In this document: piece after piece, positions 15,369 through 24,402 of the stretch
How positions within the stretch are numbered: position 1 is the stretch's first letter
Layout of the letters: every line of letters begins with the position of its first letter
Assembly (NCBI GenBank): GCA_028821235.1
Contig: JAPPGV010000059.1
Span: 1-52,987 of the forward strand
DNA: 52,987 nucleotides
Source: a bacterium
GTDB taxonomy: Bacteria > Actinomycetota > Acidimicrobiia > Spongiisociales > Spongiisociaceae
Reading direction: 5' to 3'
Made by a program: the position numbers and the translations under genes
The notes under the pieces: generated by a model
Database searches by the model: none
The model's input: only the letters and a program-made list of their open reading frames with translations
Told to the model about the DNA's origin: nothing

Positions 15369-16328
15369 ATGACCCGAACCCGCCCGTTGACGGATCTGGA
15401 GATCCTGGCACGGATGTGGCTGATCAGGGCGTTCGAGGAGAAGGTGTCGGAACTGTACGCCGCCGGCAAGGTGGCCGGTCTGATCCACCTGGGGATCGGA
15501 CAGGAGGGATCGGCGGTCGGAACCTGCGCCGCCCTCGGCCGGAGCGACTACGCCTTCGGCACCCACCGCTCCCACGCCCACGCCATCGCCAAGGGCGCCG
15601 ACCTACGCCGGTTGATGGCCGAGATCGCCGGACGGTCCACGGGCTACTGCAAGGGGAAGGGCGGATCGATGCACATCTCCGCTCCCGAGGTTGGCTTCGT
15701 GACCGCCACCGGGGTGGTGGCCGGGAACATCCCGCTGGCGCTGGGCGCCGCCCTGACCAGCGTCACGCGCAACGAGGACCGGGTCTCGGTGGCCTTCTTC
15801 GGCGACGGGGCCGGGCAGAGCGGTCCCTTCCACGAGAGCCTCAACATGGCCGCACTGTGGAAGCTGCCGGTGGTACTGGTGTGCGAGAACAACGGGTACG
15901 TCGAGTTCTCTCCCCTGTCCGCCCACACGGTGGTGGAGCGCCTGGCCGATTACGCATCCGTCTACTCGATCCCGGCCGTCACCGTGGACGGTGGTGACGT
16001 CCTGGCGGTCAGGGACGCCGTGACGGAGGCCGTGGACCGCGCCCGGGGAGGGGGCGGACCCTCCTTCGTGGAGGTGCTCACCCACCGCCTCCGGGGTCAT
16101 TACGAGGGAGACCCGGCCCGCTACCGGACGCTGTCCGAACGGGAGGAGTGGAAGCGGAAGGACCCGGTCGCCCGCTTCGCCAGGCATCTGGCCGAGGCGG
16201 GGGTGCCGCCCGAGCGCCTCGATGACGTCGAGGCCGCGGCCCGGACCCAGGTTGCCGTAGCGGCCGAGCAGGCCCTGGCGGATCCCCCCGCCGACCCGGC
16301 GGGCGTGACCGGCGACGTGTACGTGTGA
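15369..16328 (+). CDS. Thiamine-diphosphate dehydrogenase E1 alpha subunit (first copy)
   Basis: The 319-residue protein belongs to the E1 alpha family of pyruvate, acetoin and branched-chain 2-oxoacid dehydrogenases. The ThDP/Mg-binding stretch starts FFGDGAGQSG near residue 140 and ends CENNGY. KGKGGSMH, also characteristic, lies near residue 95. It would form an alpha2-beta2 heterotetramer with the next product and decarboxylate a 2-oxoacid or acetoin. The length suits acetoin-dehydrogenase-type E1 alpha. ATG at 15369 lies 5 bases after the hyuB stop, and the stop overlaps the beta-subunit ATG by one base (TGATG). No E2 or E3 gene is in the operon. Confidence 0.9.
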   Translation: MTRTRPLTDLEILARMWLIRAFEEKVSELYAAGKVAGLIHLGIGQEGSAVGTCAALGRSDYAFGTHRSHAHAIAKGADLRRLMAEIAGRSTGYCKGKGGSMHISAPEVGFVTATGVVAGNIPLALGAALTSVTRNEDRVSVAFFGDGAGQSGPFHESLNMAALWKLPVVLVCENNGYVEFSPLSAHTVVERLADYASVYSIPAVTVDGGDVLAVRDAVTEAVDRARGGGGPSFVEVLTHRLRGHYEGDPARYRTLSEREEWKRKDPVARFARHLAEAGVPPERLDDVEAAARTQVAVAAEQALADPPADPAGVTGDVYV

Positions 16329-17335
16329 TGGCAGCCCGTATCCGGTACATCGAGGCTGTGCGACAGGGGTTGCAGTCATCCATGCGGTCCGACCCCTCGG
16401 TCATCGTGCTGGGCGAGGACGTGGGATACGGCGGTCCCTTCGGAGCGACCAAGGGCTTGGCGGACGAGTTCGGGAAGGACCGCATCCTCGACACCCCGAT
16501 CAGCGAGGCCACCGTGATGGGCATGGCTACCGGGGCGGCGGCAACCGGCCTGCGCCCGGTCATCGAGATCATGTTCGTCGACTTCGCCACCCTGGCGATG
16601 GACCAGTTGGTCAACCACGCCGCCAAGCTGGGCTTCATGACCGGCGGCCTTCTGCGGGTGCCGCTTACGGTACGGGTCCAGGGCGGCGTGAGCGGGCGGT
16701 TCGGCGCCCACCATTCCCAGAGCCTCGAAGCCTGGTTCCTGCACACGCCGGGCCTCAAGGTGGTGGCGCCCGCCTTTCCGGGTGATGCCGCCAGGCTGCT
16801 CGAGGTCGCGATCGCCGACGACAACCCGGTGGTGTACGTGGAGCACCGGGGTCTGTACTGGACGAAGGGCGAGGTCACGGGGAACGAGCCGGCGTCGGGA
16901 TCCGTAGTGCGGCGGCGCGGCGACCACGTGACGATCGTCTCCTACTCGAGGATGGTCCACCACGCGCTGGCCGCGGCGGATACCCTGGCAGCGGACGGCA
17001 TCGAGTGCGAGGTGATCGACCTCCGCTGGCTGGCTCCAATCGATCTGGAACCGGCTGTGGCCTCATTGGGCCGGACGGGTAGGGCGGTGGTAGCTCACGA
17101 GGCCGTCACTACCGGCGGGGTTGGCGCCGAGGTGGTGGCCCGGCTCCAAGCCGCCCCCGGTGTCCGCACCAGGGCTCCGATAGCCCGGGTGGGGGCACCG
17201 TTCGCCCCGGTGGGCGCCGCACCGGAGTTGGAGGACGCGTTCGTTCCCGGTTCCGGAGACATCGTGGGGGCGGTGCGAGGCCTGCTCGGCGAGGTCCCGC
17301 CCCGGACCGATGGACAGAAGGGAGGAAGAACGTGA
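16328..17335 (+). CDS. Thiamine-diphosphate dehydrogenase E1 beta subunit (first copy)
   Basis: The 335-residue protein is a transketolase-like E1 beta subunit. It shows VLGEDVGYGGPFGATKGL near residue 26, the family segment GRFGAHHSQSLEAW near 122, and the C-terminal transketolase domain with VIDLRWLAPIDLE. It pairs with the upstream alpha subunit. ATG at 16328 is used, overlapping the alpha stop; a GTG three bases upstream is possible but unlikely. Its own TGA overlaps the GTG start of the second alpha subunit (GTGA, 17332-17335). Confidence 0.9.
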   Translation: MAARIRYIEAVRQGLQSSMRSDPSVIVLGEDVGYGGPFGATKGLADEFGKDRILDTPISEATVMGMATGAAATGLRPVIEIMFVDFATLAMDQLVNHAAKLGFMTGGLLRVPLTVRVQGGVSGRFGAHHSQSLEAWFLHTPGLKVVAPAFPGDAARLLEVAIADDNPVVYVEHRGLYWTKGEVTGNEPASGSVVRRRGDHVTIVSYSRMVHHALAAADTLAADGIECEVIDLRWLAPIDLEPAVASLGRTGRAVVAHEAVTTGGVGAEVVARLQAAPGVRTRAPIARVGAPFAPVGAAPELEDAFVPGSGDIVGAVRGLLGEVPPRTDGQKGGRT

Positions 17336-18351
17336 TCCCCGACCTACCGGCCGATCGCCTCACCGACTACCTGCGCCGGATGCTGGTCATCCGCCGCTTC
17401 GAGGAGGGGCTGATAGAGCTGGCCGGCGAGTACGCCGTCGGCCACTTCCACGTGTACATCGGCCAGGAGGCCACCGGCGTGCCGGCCCTGGCGCAGCTCG
17501 AGCCGGGAGACGTGGGCTTCACCACCCACCGGAACCACGGTCACCTGCTGGCCAGGGGCACCGACCCGGCCGCGATGTTCGCCGAGATCCTCGGAAAGGA
17601 GACGGGGACCAACCGCGGCAAGGGGGGCACCCTCCACATCGCCTCGGTCGAGAACGGCTTCCCGACCACGTCGGCGGCCACCGGAGGCTGCACACCCCTC
17701 GCGACCGGGGCCGCGTTCGCCTTCTCCCGGCTCGGGAGGGATCGGGTGTCCGTATGCCTGTTCGGTGACGGAGCCCTGGAGGAGGGCACCTTCCACGAGT
17801 CGATCAACATCGCCGCCCTCGAGAGCCTCCCCGTCATCTATCTGTGCGAGAACAACAGCCTGGAGGCGCTCGGTCAGAAGGCCAACGAGTACCCGTCCTC
17901 CACGATGGCGGCGGCGCCGCTCACCGACCTGGCCGCCGCCTTCAAGGTGCCCACGATCACGGTGGACGGCACCGACACCGGAGCGGTCCACGAAGCGATG
18001 GCGACGGCCGTCGGGCGAGCCCGCGGCGGCGGTGGCCCCACCTTCATCGAAGCGCTCACGGTCCGGTGGCCGGGAAGCCGGCCGATCTGGCCACAACTCC
18101 TCACCGGTCCGACCGATCTCTCCTACGCCTGGGACCCTTCGGCGATCCCGGCCGACTACGCGGTCTGGCACGCCGAGCAGGATGGGCTGCTCCGCTACGT
18201 CCGGGAGCTGCTCTCGGCCGGAGTGCTGACCTCCGACGAGGCCTTGGCAATGGACGAGCAGGTCAAGGACCAGATCGAGCGAGGCGTCCGGTTCGCCCTC
18301 GACAGTCCTTACCCTCCCGTGGCCAGCGCCCTCGAGTCCGTCTACGCATAG
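17332..18351 (+). CDS. Thiamine-diphosphate dehydrogenase E1 alpha subunit (second copy)
   Basis: The 339-residue protein is a second, clearly diverged E1 alpha homologue. It has GKGGTLHIAS near residue 97, FGDGALEEGTFHES near 143, and CENN near 170. A C-terminal segment rich in aromatic residues (WPGSRPIWPQ) differs from the first copy, which suggests a different 2-oxoacid substrate. It starts at GTG inside the stop of the preceding beta gene and ends 11 bases before the next beta gene. Paralogous but not near-identical, so it is not a recent tandem duplication. Confidence 0.88.
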   Translation: MIPDLPADRLTDYLRRMLVIRRFEEGLIELAGEYAVGHFHVYIGQEATGVPALAQLEPGDVGFTTHRNHGHLLARGTDPAAMFAEILGKETGTNRGKGGTLHIASVENGFPTTSAATGGCTPLATGAAFAFSRLGRDRVSVCLFGDGALEEGTFHESINIAALESLPVIYLCENNSLEALGQKANEYPSSTMAAAPLTDLAAAFKVPTITVDGTDTGAVHEAMATAVGRARGGGGPTFIEALTVRWPGSRPIWPQLLTGPTDLSYAWDPSAIPADYAVWHAEQDGLLRYVRELLSAGVLTSDEALAMDEQVKDQIERGVRFALDSPYPPVASALESVYA

Positions 18352-18362
18352 GAGTTGTGGAT

Positions 18363-19349
18363 ATGCGCGAGATGCTCTACGCCGAGGCGCTGGTCGAGTC
18401 GCTCCGCCACCAGATGGCGACCGACGAGCGGGTCCATCTCATGGGCCTCTACTTCCTGGGCCTCACCAAGCACCGGGCGATCATGGCCCGCCTGCATGCC
18501 GACTACCCGGGCCGCGTTTACCACCCCCCGATCGCCGAGGTCGGGTACGTGGGCGTGGCCATAGGAGCGGCGCTGGCCGGGCTGAGGCCCATCGTGGACA
18601 TGGCCACCGCCAGCTTCATGTTCCAGGCCTTCCCCCAGATCGTCAACGAGGCGGCCAACATCCACTACATGTCGGGCGGCGCCACCAAGGTGCCGATGGT
18701 CTTCCACTTCAACCATGGCATCCGCGGAGGAGGAGCGGCCCAACACTCGCACAGCCCGCAGGCGATGCTCTGGAACACGCCTGGGCTCGAGATCATGGCG
18801 CCCTCCACGCCACGGGACGTGATGGGGCTGGTCAACACCGCCGCGGCGTCCGACAACCCGACCGCCTGGGTGGATCACGTCCGCCTGTTCGACACCCGAG
18901 GGCCCGCACCTGACGACAAGGACTTCTCCATCCCCTTCGGCGTCGCCGACGTCAAGCGACGCGGCACGGACGTGACCGTGTTCGCCTCCTCCTGGATGGT
19001 CCTCCGCGCGCTGGAGGCGGCGGAGACTCTGAGCGCCGAGGGGATCGACGTAGAGGTGGTCGATCCGCGCACTCTCTCCCCGCTCGACGAGCAGACGATC
19101 CTCGACTCGGTAGCGAAGACCGGACGCCTGGTGGTCGTGGACGAGTGCCATCGCCGGTGCGGCGTGGCCGCCGAGATCATGGCCGTGGTGACGGAGAACT
19201 CGTTCGGAGACCTGGTGGCCGCCCCGGCGCGGGTGACCACCGCGGACGTCCCGATACCGTTCAGCCCGCCGCTGGAGCGGCATGTCGAGCCGACCACCGG
19301 CAAGATCGTCGCGGCCGTCCGGGCGGTAACGGACAGCGCCGCCGGGTAG
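18363..19349 (+). CDS. Thiamine-diphosphate dehydrogenase E1 beta subunit (second copy)
   Basis: The 328-residue product is an E1 beta subunit with IAEVGYVGVAIGAALAG near residue 57, GGGAAQHSHSPQAML near 122, and the C-terminal VVDPRTLSPLDEQT. The ATG at 18363 follows a TAGGAG sequence at suitable spacing; the frame is open further upstream, but only as an alternative frame inside the alpha gene. It pairs with the second alpha subunit. Six bases after the stop the molybdenum hydroxylase gene begins. Confidence 0.88.
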   Translation: MREMLYAEALVESLRHQMATDERVHLMGLYFLGLTKHRAIMARLHADYPGRVYHPPIAEVGYVGVAIGAALAGLRPIVDMATASFMFQAFPQIVNEAANIHYMSGGATKVPMVFHFNHGIRGGGAAQHSHSPQAMLWNTPGLEIMAPSTPRDVMGLVNTAAASDNPTAWVDHVRLFDTRGPAPDDKDFSIPFGVADVKRRGTDVTVFASSWMVLRALEAAETLSAEGIDVEVVDPRTLSPLDEQTILDSVAKTGRLVVVDECHRRCGVAAEIMAVVTENSFGDLVAAPARVTTADVPIPFSPPLERHVEPTTGKIVAAVRAVTDSAAG

Positions 19350-19354
19350 ACAGA

Positions 19355-21607
19355 ATGGACCTGGGCCAGGCGCCGGTTCGGCTGGAGGACCTCCCGCTGA
19401 TCACCGGCTCCGGCCGGTTCGTCGGTGACATGGTGGACGCCGGCACCCTCCACTGTGCTTTCGTGCGCAGCCCGGTCGCCCACGGCAGGCTGTTGCCTCC
19501 GGACCTCGGCGGCGCCCGGGGCCTTCCAGGCGTCGTGGCCGTCTTCGGCGCCGACGGCCTCGGCTTGCCGGACATGCCGTCGTCGCCCCATCCGGGCGCA
19601 CCTGGGCCCGCCGGCATGGGCCAGCCGCCCCTGGCCCGCGACCGGGTGCGGTACGTGGGAGAGCCGGTGGCAGTGGTAGTTGCCGAGTCGGCTGTCCAAG
19701 CGGTGGACGCTGCCGGGTCGGTGTGGATCGAGGCCGAGGAACTCCCCGCCGTGGACACCAACTCTGCGCTGGCGGGCGAGGTGCTGCTGTTCCCGGATAC
19801 AGGCTCGAACATCGCCCACCGCGCCACGATCATGACCGAAGGACCCCGACCCGCCGCCCAGGTCGAAGTCACCGTCGACGTCGATATTCCCAGGGTCTCA
19901 CCGGTCACCATCGAGCCCCTGGCCATACTCGCCCGCCAGGCCGGGTACGGCCTCGAGGTCTGGTGTGGCCATCAGGCGCCTGCAGCGCTGTCGAGACAAC
20001 TCGGAGGGATGCTGGGCATCGACCCGTCCGGCATCAGAACGAGGGTTCCGGATGTGGGCGGGGCCTTCGGGACGAAGGGCCAGTTCTATCCGGAGTATCC
20101 CGTAGTGGCGGCCATAGCCCGGCGTCTGGCTAGGCCGACCGTCTGGCTCCAGAGCCGGACCGAGCAGCTCATGTGCGGTACCCATGGCCGCGCCCAGCAC
20201 ATCACGATGCGGGTCGGCGGTGACCGTGACGGACGGATCCGCTACCTCGCCGCCGAGATAGTGGGCGATTCCGGGGCTTACCCGTGCTCCGGCGCTCGTG
20301 TCCCCTTCTTCACCCTGCCCGTGATCCAAGGCCCTTACGACATCGAGCATCTCGAGGCCACTGCAACCGCGGTCGTCACCAACAGGGCCCCGGTCGGCCC
20401 GTACCGTGGCGCCGGCAGACCCGAGGCGGCCATCGCCATCGAACGGGCGGTGGACGCGTTCGCGCAGGCCGCCGGGTTGCTTCCCGAGGACGTTCGGAGG
20501 CGCAACTTCGTCGGTCCGGCCGACTTCCCCTTCAGGAGCCACACCGGCTTCATCTACGACTCGGGCGACTACGCGGCCGCCCTGGAGCTGGCCATCGACA
20601 CGGCCGACGTGGCTCGGTGGCGGCAACTCCAGGCGGAACGGCGGGCCGGCGGGGGCAATCCCATCGGTATCGGTATCGGCTCGTTCGTCGAGCGCGCCGG
20701 AGGCTCGGCCGGTTCGGGCGAGTACGGCAGGGTCGAGATCAGCCAGGACGGCGGTGTGGTCGTGAGGACCGGATCGACTCCCTCCGGCCAGGGACACCGT
20801 ACGGTCTGGTCCCAGATAGCAGCCGGCGTGTTCTCCGTGCCTACCGAGGAGGTGACGGTCTACGCGGGGGATACGGGCGAGGTGGCAGGCGGTGTCGGAA
20901 GCTTCGCGAGCCGCTCCACCCAGCTCGGCGGCTCGGCGATCCTCCGCACAGCAATAGAGGTTCGCGCCCGCGCTCGGGCGATCGCCGCCGGAATGCTGGA
21001 GGCGTCAGAGGCGGATCTCGTCCTGGTGGACGGGGGCTTCGGCGTCGCCGGCTCGCCGGGCACGACCGTCACGCTCGCCGAGGTTGCCGCCGAGGCGGGA
21101 GCCACCGGCGTCGAACTGGCGGCCGAGGAGATGTACACCGGCGCCACGCTGACCTTCCCCTTCGGAGCCTACGTGGCAGTCGTCGAGGTGGAACGCGAGA
21201 CGGGCGAGGTGGCCCTGCTGTCGCTCGTAGCCGTCGATGACTGCGGCAACGTGCTGAATCCGATGATCGTCGAGGGCCAGGTACACGGCTCGGTCATGCA
21301 AGGCATCGGAGAGGCGCTCCTGGAGGAGGTCGTGTACAACGCCGACGGGCAGCCCATCAACGCCAACCTGGCCGGCTACCTCGTGCCCACGTCCACCCAG
21401 CCCCTCCCTCTGATCGCCCGGCGGACCACCACTCCCGCTCCCGGCAATCCTCTCGGTGTCAAGGGAACCGGCGAGGCCGGTTGCATCGGGGCGCCTCCTG
21501 CGATCCTGAACGCCGTGCACGACGCCCTGCGCGACGACGGGGTGACGTCCTTGGACTTCCCACTCACACCCGCCCGGGTCTGGGAGGCCATCCGCTCGAC
21601 CCGCTAG
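19355..21607 (+). CDS. Xanthine dehydrogenase/aldehyde oxidase family molybdenum subunit without partner subunits
   Basis: The 750-residue protein matches the large, molybdopterin-cytosine-dinucleotide-binding subunit of the family. It has GSGRFVGDM near the start, DVGGAFGTKG near 230, PYRGAGRPEAA near 350, and the region with the catalytic Glu, GVKGTGEAGCIGAPP, near 708. The RGAGR segment differs from the AYRCSFR motif of true form I CO dehydrogenase. Such enzymes hydroxylate N-heterocycles or aldehydes with water as oxygen source. They need a 2Fe-2S subunit and an FAD subunit, neither of which is adjacent; the nearest pair is at 41966-43332. ATG at 19355 was chosen over upstream in-frame codons that lie within the E1 beta gene. 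Confidence 0.88.
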   Translation: MDLGQAPVRLEDLPLITGSGRFVGDMVDAGTLHCAFVRSPVAHGRLLPPDLGGARGLPGVVAVFGADGLGLPDMPSSPHPGAPGPAGMGQPPLARDRVRYVGEPVAVVVAESAVQAVDAAGSVWIEAEELPAVDTNSALAGEVLLFPDTGSNIAHRATIMTEGPRPAAQVEVTVDVDIPRVSPVTIEPLAILARQAGYGLEVWCGHQAPAALSRQLGGMLGIDPSGIRTRVPDVGGAFGTKGQFYPEYPVVAAIARRLARPTVWLQSRTEQLMCGTHGRAQHITMRVGGDRDGRIRYLAAEIVGDSGAYPCSGARVPFFTLPVIQGPYDIEHLEATATAVVTNRAPVGPYRGAGRPEAAIAIERAVDAFAQAAGLLPEDVRRRNFVGPADFPFRSHTGFIYDSGDYAAALELAIDTADVARWRQLQAERRAGGGNPIGIGIGSFVERAGGSAGSGEYGRVEISQDGGVVVRTGSTPSGQGHRTVWSQIAAGVFSVPTEEVTVYAGDTGEVAGGVGSFASRSTQLGGSAILRTAIEVRARARAIAAGMLEASEADLVLVDGGFGVAGSPGTTVTLAEVAAEAGATGVELAAEEMYTGATLTFPFGAYVAVVEVERETGEVALLSLVAVDDCGNVLNPMIVEGQVHGSVMQGIGEALLEEVVYNADGQPINANLAGYLVPTSTQPLPLIARRTTTPAPGNPLGVKGTGEAGCIGAPPAILNAVHDALRDDGVTSLDFPLTPARVWEAIRSTR

Positions 21608-21619
21608 ATCAGCGGCCCT

Positions 21620-22684
21620 CTACCCGTCTCCTTCCGCGACGCGCAGGACGATCTTGCCGACGTTGCGCCTGGAACCCAGGTCGGCGTAGGCCTCGCGAAT
21701 GTCGCTGAGGGGTCGGACCGAGTCGATCGCCGGATCGATGCGGCCTGCTCCGGCCAGGTCGAGGCACCGCCGCATCCCCCGCCGCGTGGATCCCGCGCTT
21801 CCGTATATCGCCACCCGCGACCGGAACAGCCAGTTGTTGTTGAGTTGGACCATCGGGCCGGCGTGCGACCCGCAGACCACCACCCGGGCCCGATTCCGGA
21901 GTGTCTTAAGCACCTCTTTCCACACGTCCGGGTTGCTGGCTGGGTCGAGGAAGAGGGTGACGCCCTCGGGAACGATGCCGCGGATCCGGCCCGCGAAGTC
22001 GGGCTCGGCGGTGTAGTCGACGGTGGCGTCCGCGCCGGCAACGGCCGCCCGCGCCGCCCGATCAGGCGAGCCGGCCGCACCGATGACGAACGCACCGGCC
22101 AGCTTGGCGAGCTGGACCGCGGCGGAACCGATGGCGCCGGATGCGCCCGCCACCATGACCACATCGTCCCCGGTCAGTCCTACCCGGGTGAACATCTGCT
22201 CCGCGACGGGAAACGAGTGGGCCAGTGCTGTGGCCTTGGCGTGGCTCAGGCCGGATGGGACGGGGAACACGCTGCGCTCGGGCACCGTCACGTACTCGGC
22301 GTGTCCACCCCACCGGTGGACGCCCACGTTATGGAGGTAGGGACAGGAGTCGTCCTCGCCTCGAGCGCAGAATTCGCAGGCATCGCAAGCGATCGGAGGT
22401 TTGACGACCACCCGCCGGCCGACCGCTAGGGAAGTGACCCGAGAGCCGTGCCCGGCAACCACTCCCGATGGATCTATCCCCATCACATGTGGGAACGAGA
22501 GGTTCGCCATATGGGCCCTGCCCGACATGGTGAAGAGATCCTGGTGGTTCACGGCCACCGTCCGGACCCGGATCAGCACCTCGTCTTCCGCCGGTTCCGG
22601 TACCGGCAGGTTGGTGTCCATGATGCAGTGGGGACCTCCGAGCTCCACCAGTGCCATGGCTCGCATGGTCTTCGGGAGGGTCAC
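21620..22684 (-). CDS. Medium-chain zinc-type alcohol dehydrogenase/quinone oxidoreductase-like protein
   Basis: The 354-residue protein has the GroES-like N-terminal fold and a Rossmann fold with GASGAIGSAAVQLAKLAG near residue 180. A structural zinc lobe is present (CDACEFCARGEDDSC, about 98-112). The catalytic zinc Cys expected in the family's first loop (VNHCD-like) is Asn-His-Gln-Asp here, so it probably works as a zinc-independent reductase or has a rearranged catalytic site. NAD(P) is the likely cofactor. It converges with the hyuAB operon, with a 12-base gap and no visible terminator. Confidence 0.85.
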   Translation of the reverse strand: MTLPKTMRAMALVELGGPHCIMDTNLPVPEPAEDEVLIRVRTVAVNHQDLFTMSGRAHMANLSFPHVMGIDPSGVVAGHGSRVTSLAVGRRVVVKPPIACDACEFCARGEDDSCPYLHNVGVHRWGGHAEYVTVPERSVFPVPSGLSHAKATALAHSFPVAEQMFTRVGLTGDDVVMVAGASGAIGSAAVQLAKLAGAFVIGAAGSPDRAARAAVAGADATVDYTAEPDFAGRIRGIVPEGVTLFLDPASNPDVWKEVLKTLRNRARVVVCGSHAGPMVQLNNNWLFRSRVAIYGSAGSTRRGMRRCLDLAGAGRIDPAIDSVRPLSDIREAYADLGSRRNVGKIVLRVAEGDG

Positions 22685-22804
22685 GCTATTCCCAGCGAGA
22701 GTCGGGTCATCGGCCTCGAGTCCGGTCGTAGCGGCGGTTCACGATTCTTGACGATACCGTCCGGAGACCTGCCTTCGGAGCCGGCCACTTCCCGGGGCAG
22801 GCGA

Positions 22805-24205
22805 TCATGACCGGTCCCCCTCGGGTCTCATGATGAGAATGCGCGCCGTCATGATGACCCCTACCAGAGCCACGGCAGCCAGCCCGGCTTCGCCCACGGG
22901 GAATCCCGAGCCCAGGATCGGGACGGACAGGTCACGCTGGATGATCCCGGTTGTCACCGCCCCGCCCGATGATCCGCCGAGGAAGAAGCCCAGGTAGAAG
23001 ATCCCGATGGCGATCGACTGGGATGGACCGTCGAAGCGCTTCGTCACCGCATCGACCAGCGGAGGGGTCAACAGTCCGAACCCGATGCCGAGCGGTATCA
23101 CCAGTATCGCCACCAAGCCGGGGCCGCGGTCGACTCCCAGTGCGGCCAGCAGCCCGGTTCCCGCCAGAAGGAACAGCAGCGAGACCAGCGTCGTGCCCAT
23201 GTAGCCCAGCCTCCGTGAGGCAAGCCTGGTAGTCGTGGACGCCAGGGAGATCGACGCCGCGGCGGGGACGATGACCAGGCCGATACCCACCGCATCTATC
23301 TCGTGGGCCCGGGACAGGGCCGATGGCAGGGCGATGATCGTACCGAGATAGGCGGCGCTTCCCACGAAGGCGGCGATCGCCAGAGGGAGGAACTTCCGGT
23401 CAGACAGCACCGACATGGGTATGAACGGAGCCGGATGGCGCTTCGACCTGGAAGCGGTGAGCAAGCCGCCCAGAACGGCGACTATCACGGCGCCCCCGGT
23501 CAGGAGCGTGGCGCCGTCTAACGGGAACCGGTTGACGGCAAAGACCAAACCGCCGATCAGGAGCAGGACCGAGCCCGCACCCGCGTAGTCCAGGCGGTGG
23601 TCGGGGTCACCGCGCTGGGGCAGGTCGTACCAGATGAAGGCCGCGACGGGTGAGGCCAGCATCCCGACCCCCACCGCGGCCCGCCAGCTGATGAGGTCCA
23701 CTAGCAGACCGCCGATCATCGGTCCGAGGGCCTGAGCGACGCCCACCACCGCGGTGATGATCCCGTAGGCGAACTGGCGCCGCTCCGGGGGGTACCTGGT
23801 GGCGAGGATGGCCACCGACAGGGTCGGGATAGCCCCTGAACCCGCCCCCTGGATCACCCGCGCCGCGATCACCACCTGCAGGGTCGGCGCCACGACCGCC
23901 ACCAGAGAGCCGAACGCAAGGAGCAGGATCCCGAACGAGAGGGTTCTTCCCAGCCCGAACCGGGCCGCCAGCCGCCCGTACAGGGCGGTGGCTATGGCGA
24001 ACATCGCCGAGTAACCGAAGACCACCCATCCCACGTCCGCCGGTCCGGCCGCGAACGTCTGGGCGATGGCGGGTTGGGAGACGGCCGAGGCCGTCGTATT
24101 CGCCACGGTGAGGAACACGGCCGCCCCGAGCATGGTCAGGATGGCAGTCGCCGACAGCCGGCCCCTAACGGTATCCACGCTACATGCCCGTTCCGGCCCG
24201 CTCAA
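22805..24205 (-). CDS. MFS transporter, DHA2-like (14-TM drug/metabolite exporter type)
   Basis: The roughly 460-residue protein has about 14 hydrophobic helices. The motif YGRLAARFGLGRTL corresponds to MFS motif A in the first cytoplasmic loop (near 75), and GAGSGAIP, VVGVAQALGPMIGG and similar Gly-rich motifs follow. These fit DHA2 proton-driven exporters. The start is uncertain: TTG at 24205 gives the longest product, and GTG at 24178, after a stretch predicted to lack a helix, is equally possible. It diverges from the ABC ATPase gene across a region holding two strong GTATAC palindromes. It may export pathway intermediates or compounds that enter with the substrate. Confidence 0.88.
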   Translation of the reverse strand: MSGPERACSVDTVRGRLSATAILTMLGAAVFLTVANTTASAVSQPAIAQTFAAGPADVGWVVFGYSAMFAIATALYGRLAARFGLGRTLSFGILLLAFGSLVAVVAPTLQVVIAARVIQGAGSGAIPTLSVAILATRYPPERRQFAYGIITAVVGVAQALGPMIGGLLVDLISWRAAVGVGMLASPVAAFIWYDLPQRGDPDHRLDYAGAGSVLLLIGGLVFAVNRFPLDGATLLTGGAVIVAVLGGLLTASRSKRHPAPFIPMSVLSDRKFLPLAIAAFVGSAAYLGTIIALPSALSRAHEIDAVGIGLVIVPAAASISLASTTTRLASRRLGYMGTTLVSLLFLLAGTGLLAALGVDRGPGLVAILVIPLGIGFGLLTPPLVDAVTKRFDGPSQSIAIGIFYLGFFLGGSSGGAVTTGIIQRDLSVPILGSGFPVGEAGLAAVALVGVIMTARILIMRPEGDRS

Positions 24206-24312
24206 ACAGATCCGACTCGAGCGGACCCGCGTCCGGTCCCGTGCCAGCGACCGAGCGAGAGAGCCGATGGGTATCCGGGCTTCCAGTGACCGCTATCGGT
24301 GCCTCCGCTAGT

Positions 24313-24322
24313 CTGTATACAG
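24313..24322. promoter_or_regulatory. Palindromic operator CTGTATACAG (site 1 of 2)
   Basis: A perfect 10-bp palindrome lies between the divergent MFS and ABC ATPase genes. It is paired with a second palindrome whose centre is 14 bases away. Confidence 0.6.
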
Positions 24323-24325
24323 AGC

Positions 24326-24337
24326 ACTGTATACAGT
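24326..24337. promoter_or_regulatory. Palindromic operator ACTGTATACAGT (site 2 of 2)
   Basis: A perfect 12-bp palindrome about 66 bases before the ABC ATPase start. Together with the copy at 24313 it forms a double site of the kind bound by dimeric GntR-family repressors. Confidence 0.65.
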
Positions 24338-24402
24338 GGCTGTCGGGTGTGTGCTGACCGCACGACCGCCTTCGCTCCATTGGTTCGAGTAGGAGACTGC
24401 CG

